Positions 59,380 through 64,000 of a DNA stretch of 64,000 nt are shown piece by piece. Source of the DNA: Halichoerus grypus (taxonomy: Eukaryota > Chordata > Mammalia > Carnivora > Phocidae); NCBI RefSeq assembly GCF_964656455.1, contig NC_135712.1:73723239-73787238 (forward strand), read 5' to 3'. Numbering within the stretch: position 1 is the first letter of the stretch; every line of letters starts with the position of its first letter. The position numbers and the translations under genes were made by a program. Below the pieces are notes generated by a model, which had not been told where the DNA came from, ran no database searches, and saw only the letters and a list, made by a program, of their open reading frames with translations.

Positions 59380-60123
59380 AAGGGAGTTTTAGCTTTTTCT
59401 TACCTGTGATTATCCAAACCAAAATTGACAGTCCAAGGCAAAATTCAGTGGCATGTTTGTAAACAAATTCTACCCAGCCTGTTAATGCACAACTTATTCT
59501 GGTTGTCTAGACAAGTCCCCGCTGGTATGCTCAGAGCCAGTTTGATCCTGTCTAGGGCAAAAAAGAATGTACAGTTTTGAGTCATGTATGCCTAAGAGGG
59601 AATACTGATGTGGCATCCAAATTATAATACCACTTCTAATTTATTCACATCTTACTTATTAATCATAACACTTTTCGACATGGTTCCTATGTGTATTTAT
59701 GGCACCAAATGCTAGAATTTAAAAATATTTGAACTAATGATAAATAATTTCATTATCAAACATTTATCTTTGAAAGTAACTACCTATCTGTGAACGTATA
59801 ATACAGTGAAAACCGTTTTCCCAACCTACCCAGGATTCTGAGAAGCAAATCTTATCTTAAAACTTGGAGTGGTAATATTTGTTACATTGTGAAGATGAGC
59901 TTAATACTGAAACATGACAATTGAGAAATGAATCTTCATTTTGGTGTTTATGATAGCTTTCAATCTTTGGTTACTAAATTTGGTTTTTGAAAACCACTTT
60001 TAAAGAAAGATAAATTTTCCATGCTGACTTTATAGTGAAGGCTTTTTTTGCTTGTTTAGAATATAGTGTCTTAGATTGGGTTCCTCAGGAAGCAGCCCTT
60101 CGAATGGAGTTAGGATATTTATT

Positions 60124-60335
60124 TATTTATTAAAAAGATTTATTTATTTATTTTAGAGCGTGTGTGCAGGTGCGCGCATGAGTGGGGGGGAGGGGCAGAG
60201 GGAGAGAGAATCTCATACAGACTCCCCACTGAGGGCGGAGCCAAATGCCGGGCTCCATCCTACAACCCATGAGATCATGACCTGAGCTGAAATCAAGAGT
60301 TGGATGCTCAAACAACTGAGCCACACAGGTGCCCC
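60124..60335 (-). mobile_element. Can-SINE, antisense, older or variant copy
   Basis: Reversed tail (TTTATTTATTTATTTTA), diverged middle containing GTGTGTGCAGGTGCGCGC, and a head with the AGTTGGATGCTC variant. Duplication TAGGATATTTATT at 60,111-60,123 and 60,336-60,348. Confidence 0.92.
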
Positions 60336-60348
60336 TAGGATATTTATT

Positions 60349-62530
60349 AAGAAGCCCCGCCCTGGGATCAGCCACTGTGGAAGATAGGGACCCAAAGCAG
60401 GATCAGGCAGAGGGAGAAGTCAGGTTTCTTTGCAGGCCACAATGTCAGCCTTAGCTGACCCCCTGGGAACTCTGGATTTGAATAATTCTTCAGAGTATCC
60501 TGAACCGGGGCATTCTCACATCAATGTGTATCCCCCACCCTCACCACAGACACAGGACATGACTGTGGTTGAGCTGGCTTTTTGCAGCCAATCCTTAAGG
60601 GATTGCGTTGACAGATTCCCAGCCACTGAGACAAGAAGTCCTTTATTGAGAAGGGATCTGGGTGGCATAGCACAAGGCATGTAAAAAACAGCCTCAGAAG
60701 TCAGGTACGCTGGATTCTCTTTCTGACTAATTGTGGATTCTTTAAAGTTGGATAGTTTTTGATTGCTTTAAAACAAAAGTGATAGCTTGCTATATTTCTA
60801 GTTATATGTAAGGAAATGGTACTAAATAAGAGTTTTTCATGGTTAATATGGCTTGGAAAATAGGATTTTAAAGAATGAAAAGAGCACATTTTTATTTCAT
60901 TTGAGTATTAAATTCTGAAATAAAATGGTAGCATAAACACATACACAAGGCTTATTTATTTGCATTGGAGTTATCCTATGAATAATAAACTATGTTGATT
61001 AAAAGTAATTGTGGTGAATAAGGGAATTATAGTTTGCGATAGTTCTTTGCAATCTTTGGAGAAAAGATTAAATAAGTCACTGATGCTGGCAGGGAGGGGA
61101 CATTTGTATGTCAGTGGAGCAGTCATTTACATTTAGTCCATAATTATTTAAGCTCTTCATGGTTAAGTCCCATTAATTCCTTCTGTTTGTTCCTTTGCCA
61201 TCCAGTCTTAGCTCCAGTTGTGCACCTGCTGGGTGCAGAGCCCAATGCCTGCCTAATACAGATTTGAGACGTGGTCCGTACTCTTAAAGAGCTCACGTTA
61301 GCATCCAAAAATCACACTTTTTATGTCACCACCAATCTTACCAGAACACATACCATTTGGGAAGATATTAAGCTCATAGTACAAGAAATTAGTTTTCTAA
61401 AATTTAGCATTTTTTTGGAAAGCTCCAGTTTTTTTCATTGTCAATAAATATTTTAGTTGTTTTTGCAAAGACAGGCTAACTTTGTTCATTTTTTAATGAA
61501 AATGTCTAGCAGATACCCAAGTTTGAATGCCCATAGTTGATCAGTTGTTCTTTAAAGTAAAAATGGTCTTGCATGAACAAAGCCGCTAACTTAGCCCACA
61601 GCTCCAACACAGGGCACTTTTCTTGAAGACAGCTTTTGTATTTCAGTATGAGGAAGAAGTGCTCTATGGTCACTTGCCATTTTGTTGCACAGAACACTAG
61701 AAAGGTGGCTCTAGAGTTGGGATTTAAGAAAAATTAACCCGTTTTTCTTTTCCATTAGGGATTTTCTTCAGTGCAACTGAACTTTTTTTTTTTTAAATGC
61801 TAGTACATGTCATCAATAAAGAGTCCAGTGACTGCCATTGTAAATTTGGTGTCACTGTCTTCACGAAGGCCTAGCACTTTGACCCGCCATTTGCTTTTGT
61901 CCCATCAAGAGTCAGTTCAAGTTTCAACACAGTAAACGAGGCTAATAACGTGTTAGTGTTATTGTGGGAAGAGTTGTGACCTCACCACCCCCTGACAGTG
62001 CCCCACATTCAGTGTCCACAGCCCACACTGAGAATCGCCAGGATAGAGGAAGGTTTAAACAGGAAGAGCCTAGAGGTGGGAGGCTGTTTGGGCAAGAGAT
62101 AAAAGAGCCTGGCTTTATATGATGGCAGCAGAGATGGAGAACAGGCAAGGAGTGAGAAATGTCACAGGGGTTATGTAGATAAAATTTGGCTGTAGAAGCC
62201 AACAAAACTTGAAGCTTACTGAGGTGTTCCGCTTGAATGACCTATGGATGGCAATGCCACTAACCGAGGTGATGACGGGGGGAAGAAGAGCCCCGGTTTA
62301 TGATTAAAAAAGATACTGCTCTTGCCACAAGAGAAAATCTGTCATAATTCTCCCACTTGGTAAAGGAGGTATTCTCTCACCGATGAGAAAGAACAAAGTA
62401 TACTGCTGACTGGGCCCATGTAGCAGCCTAAAATCTGATTTTGTACTTCTAATGAATAGTGGGTCTTAGAAACTCAACATGTTCTATTCTGATGCAAAAG
62501 ACTCTGGTGTCTGTGTTTCCTATAATAGTG
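60349..62530. other. Intron sequence immediately before the last exon
   Basis: A+T-rich in 60,740-61,080. One weak L2-like piece at 61,220-61,310 and a T-run near 61,782-61,793. No other exon recognised. Confidence 0.45.
61220..61310 (-). repeat. L2-like fragment
   Basis: Contains GCACCTGCTGGGTGCAGAGC and CGTACTCTTAAAGAGCTCAC. Short and diverged. Confidence 0.35.
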
Positions 62531-62550
62531 TTTTCTCTTTCTGTTTCTAG
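62531..62550 (+). other. MB21D2: 3' splice acceptor of MB21D2 last exon
   Basis: A 20-base pyrimidine-rich tract ends in CTAG directly before the exon (AG at 62,549-62,550). Coding similarity to MB21D2 starts immediately after it. A possible branch-point match (CTGAT, A at 62,492) lies 58 bases upstream. The branch point is inferred only from the yUnAy pattern. Confidence 0.93.
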
Positions 62551-63815
62551 GAATGGTGCAAAAGCTGGACCAAAAACTTCCAGTGGCCAATGAGTACCTG
62601 TTGCTCTCTGGGGGAGTCCGGGAAGGCGTGGTGGACCTGGACTTAGATGAGCTTAATGTCTATGCCCGGGGGACAGACTATGATATGGACTTCACTCTTC
62701 TGGTGCCAGCCCTTAAGCTGCACGACCGTAATCAGCCTGTGACACTCGATATGCGCCACTCAGCCTTGTGCCACTCCTGGCTGAGCCTCCGGCTCTTTGA
62801 TGAGGGGACAATCAGTAAGTGGAAAGACTGCTGCACCATTGTGGATCACATCAATGGTGCCACCAACTACTTCTTCTCCCCAACCAAAGTGGCCGACTGG
62901 TTCTATGACTCCATCAGCATTGTCCTATCAGAGATCCAGAAGAAACCCCAGCGAGGGATGCCGAAGGTGGAAAAGGTAGAAAAGAACGGGACCATAATCT
63001 CCATCATCCTGGGTGTGGGGAGCAGTCGCATGTTGTATGATATTGTCCCCGTGGTATCTTTCAAAGGCTGGCCTGCAGTGGCCCAGAGCTGGCTCATGGA
63101 GAACCACTTTTGGGATGGGAAGATCACCGAGGAAGAGGTCATCAGTGGGTTTTACTTGGTGCCTGCTTGCTCCTACAAGGGCAAGAAGGACAATGAATGG
63201 CGGCTGTCCTTCGCCAGGAGCGAGGTGCAGCTGAAGAAGTGCATCTCCAGTAGCCTCATGCAGGCCTACCAGGCGTGCAAAGCCATCATCATTAAACTCC
63301 TGTCCCGGCCCAAGGCTATCAGCCCCTATCACCTGCGGAGCATGATGCTCTGGGCCTGTGACAGACTTCCTGCCAACTACTTGGCCCAAGAAGACTATGC
63401 AGCCCACTTTTTGCTGGGCCTCATTGATGACCTCCAACACTGTCTGGTCAACAAGATGTGCCCCAATTATTTCATCCCTCAGTGCAACATGCTGGAGCAC
63501 CTGTCGGAGGAGACCGTCATGCTCCATGCGCGAAAGCTCTCCTCCGTCCGCTCAGACCCGGCCGAGCACTTGCGCACCGCCATCGAGCACGTCAAGGCGG
63601 CCAACCGGCTGACGCTGGAGCTCCAGAGGCGAGGGAGCACCACTAGCATCCCCTCCCCGCAGTCCGACGGAGGGGACCCCAACCAGCCCGATGACCGTTT
63701 GGCCAAAAAACTGCAACAGCTAGTGACTGAGAACCCGGGGAAGTCCATCTCTGTCTTTATTAACCCTGATGATGTCACGAGGCCCCATTTCAGAATCGAT
63801 GATAAATTTTTCTGA
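62551..63815 (+). CDS. MB21D2: MB21D2, last coding exon (C-terminal 420 residues of about 491)
   Basis: The reading frame runs uninterrupted from the splice acceptor to a TGA at 63,813-63,815, and I recognise the protein as MB21D2, a Mab-21 / cGAS-like nucleotidyltransferase-fold family member. Seen: a GG turn at residues 20-21 of this exon, an acidic D-Y-D-M-D motif at 42-46 in the position of the cGAS metal-binding acids, a further Asp at 163 in a Y-D-I-V-P motif, a helical Mab-21 C-terminal half (about 215-358), a Ser/Pro/Asp-rich linker (359-383) and a conserved-looking tail. The exon starts with GA before the first in-frame ATG at 62,553, so it begins inside a split codon (phase 1). From memory the human protein has 491 residues, which puts 71 residues upstream and outside the window. 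Family knowledge: the fold is that of nucleotidyltransferases, but catalytic activity and substrate of MB21D2 are not well established. There is no sign of pseudogenisation: an intron lies upstream, the frame is intact and there is no poly(A) tail at the exon end. Confidence 0.97.
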
Positions 63816-64000
63816 GCATTTTGCTGCCTTTTTTCTTTTTTTTCTTTTTCCTGGTTCTAAAACTCTCATAATGTGTAGTGTGGTTTGTGATGCCGACTTT
63901 CCGTTTTTTACATATCCAGCCTAGATTGGATCTGTTAAGAACACATTTTAAGTTTCCTGGTTCTGCAGGACAGTGCAGGCTCTGAAACAGTATATTACTA
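63816..64000 (+). other. MB21D2: MB21D2 3' UTR, start only
   Basis: Sequence after the stop codon, beginning with a T-rich stretch (about 63,830-63,850). No AATAAA is seen before the window ends, so the UTR and polyadenylation site continue beyond it. Confidence 0.85.

Larger units (their letters stand above)
58486..60110. other. Unique intron sequence, candidate conserved noncoding DNA
   Basis: No recognised repeat in 1.6 kb. Holds the imperfect X-box (58,866) and the CTCF-like core (59,366). Confidence 0.4.
1..62550 (+). other. MB21D2: MB21D2 intron 1 (3' part)
   Basis: No coding exon other than L1-derived ORFs is recognisable upstream of 62,551, and the exon there starts inside a codon, so an upstream exon must exist. 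From memory MB21D2 has two coding exons separated by a very long intron. The whole left part of the window is therefore read as intron. It is A+T-rich and full of interspersed repeats, with no CpG-island promoter of the size expected for exon 1. The left boundary of the intron is outside the window. An unrecognised noncoding RNA gene inside it cannot be excluded. Confidence 0.85.

Noticed and set aside
1..62550. A previously undescribed gene system in the intron
   Set aside because: After reading both strands I find only repeats, L1 ORFs and short motif candidates; nothing supports a multi-gene or novel protein system.
62928..63527. 199-codon minus-strand ORF opposite the MB21D2 exon
   Set aside because: Antisense shadow of a strongly conserved coding exon; no independent evidence.

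Overview
This is nuclear DNA from a mammal, most likely an arctoid (caniform) carnivoran such as a bear, seal or mustelid relative. The evidence is the repeat set: eleven tRNA-Lys-derived Can-SINE copies with arctoid-type heads and tails rather than the dog- or cat-type variants, and carnivoran-type L1 elements, over a background of ancient MIR, L2, MLT1, MER5-type and old L1 fragments shared by placental mammals. The species assignment is an inference from remembered consensus sequences.

Only one host gene is recognisable. At the right end (62,551-64,000) lies the large last coding exon of MB21D2 (Mab-21 domain containing 2), in + orientation, with a good splice acceptor, 420 in-frame codons to the stop at 63,813-63,815, and the start of the 3' UTR running off the window. 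Everything to the left (1-62,550) is best read as the long first intron of MB21D2. The exon that encodes the first ~71 residues is not in the window.

The intron is dominated by mobile elements. Around 1.4-2.5 kb there is a 5'-truncated L1. Around 14.5-21.6 kb there is a full-length ~7.1 kb L1 of the same family. Both are antisense to MB21D2 and both have target-site duplications. The large L1 keeps a complete ORF1 and a GC-rich 5' UTR with a YY1-type motif, but its ORF2 is broken by several frameshifts. Six Can-SINEs lie on + and five on -, nearly all with clear target-site duplications. Older layers include four MLT1-type and one MLT2-type LTR, three ancient L1 fragments, about ten L2 and about twenty MIR fragments, and several MER5-type DNA transposon remnants.

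There are three notable tandem arrays: 4 x 46 bp (3,509-3,692), 3 x 118 bp (23,080-23,433) and a 320 bp CA/CG-rich array (50,575-50,896). Regulatory candidates are a short CpG-dense patch (11,221-11,340), an exact RFX X-box-type palindrome (29,350) plus a weaker one (58,866), and two CTCF-like motifs (49,290 and 59,366). I found no credible novel multi-gene system. Nearly all small ORFs are chance or repeat-derived.
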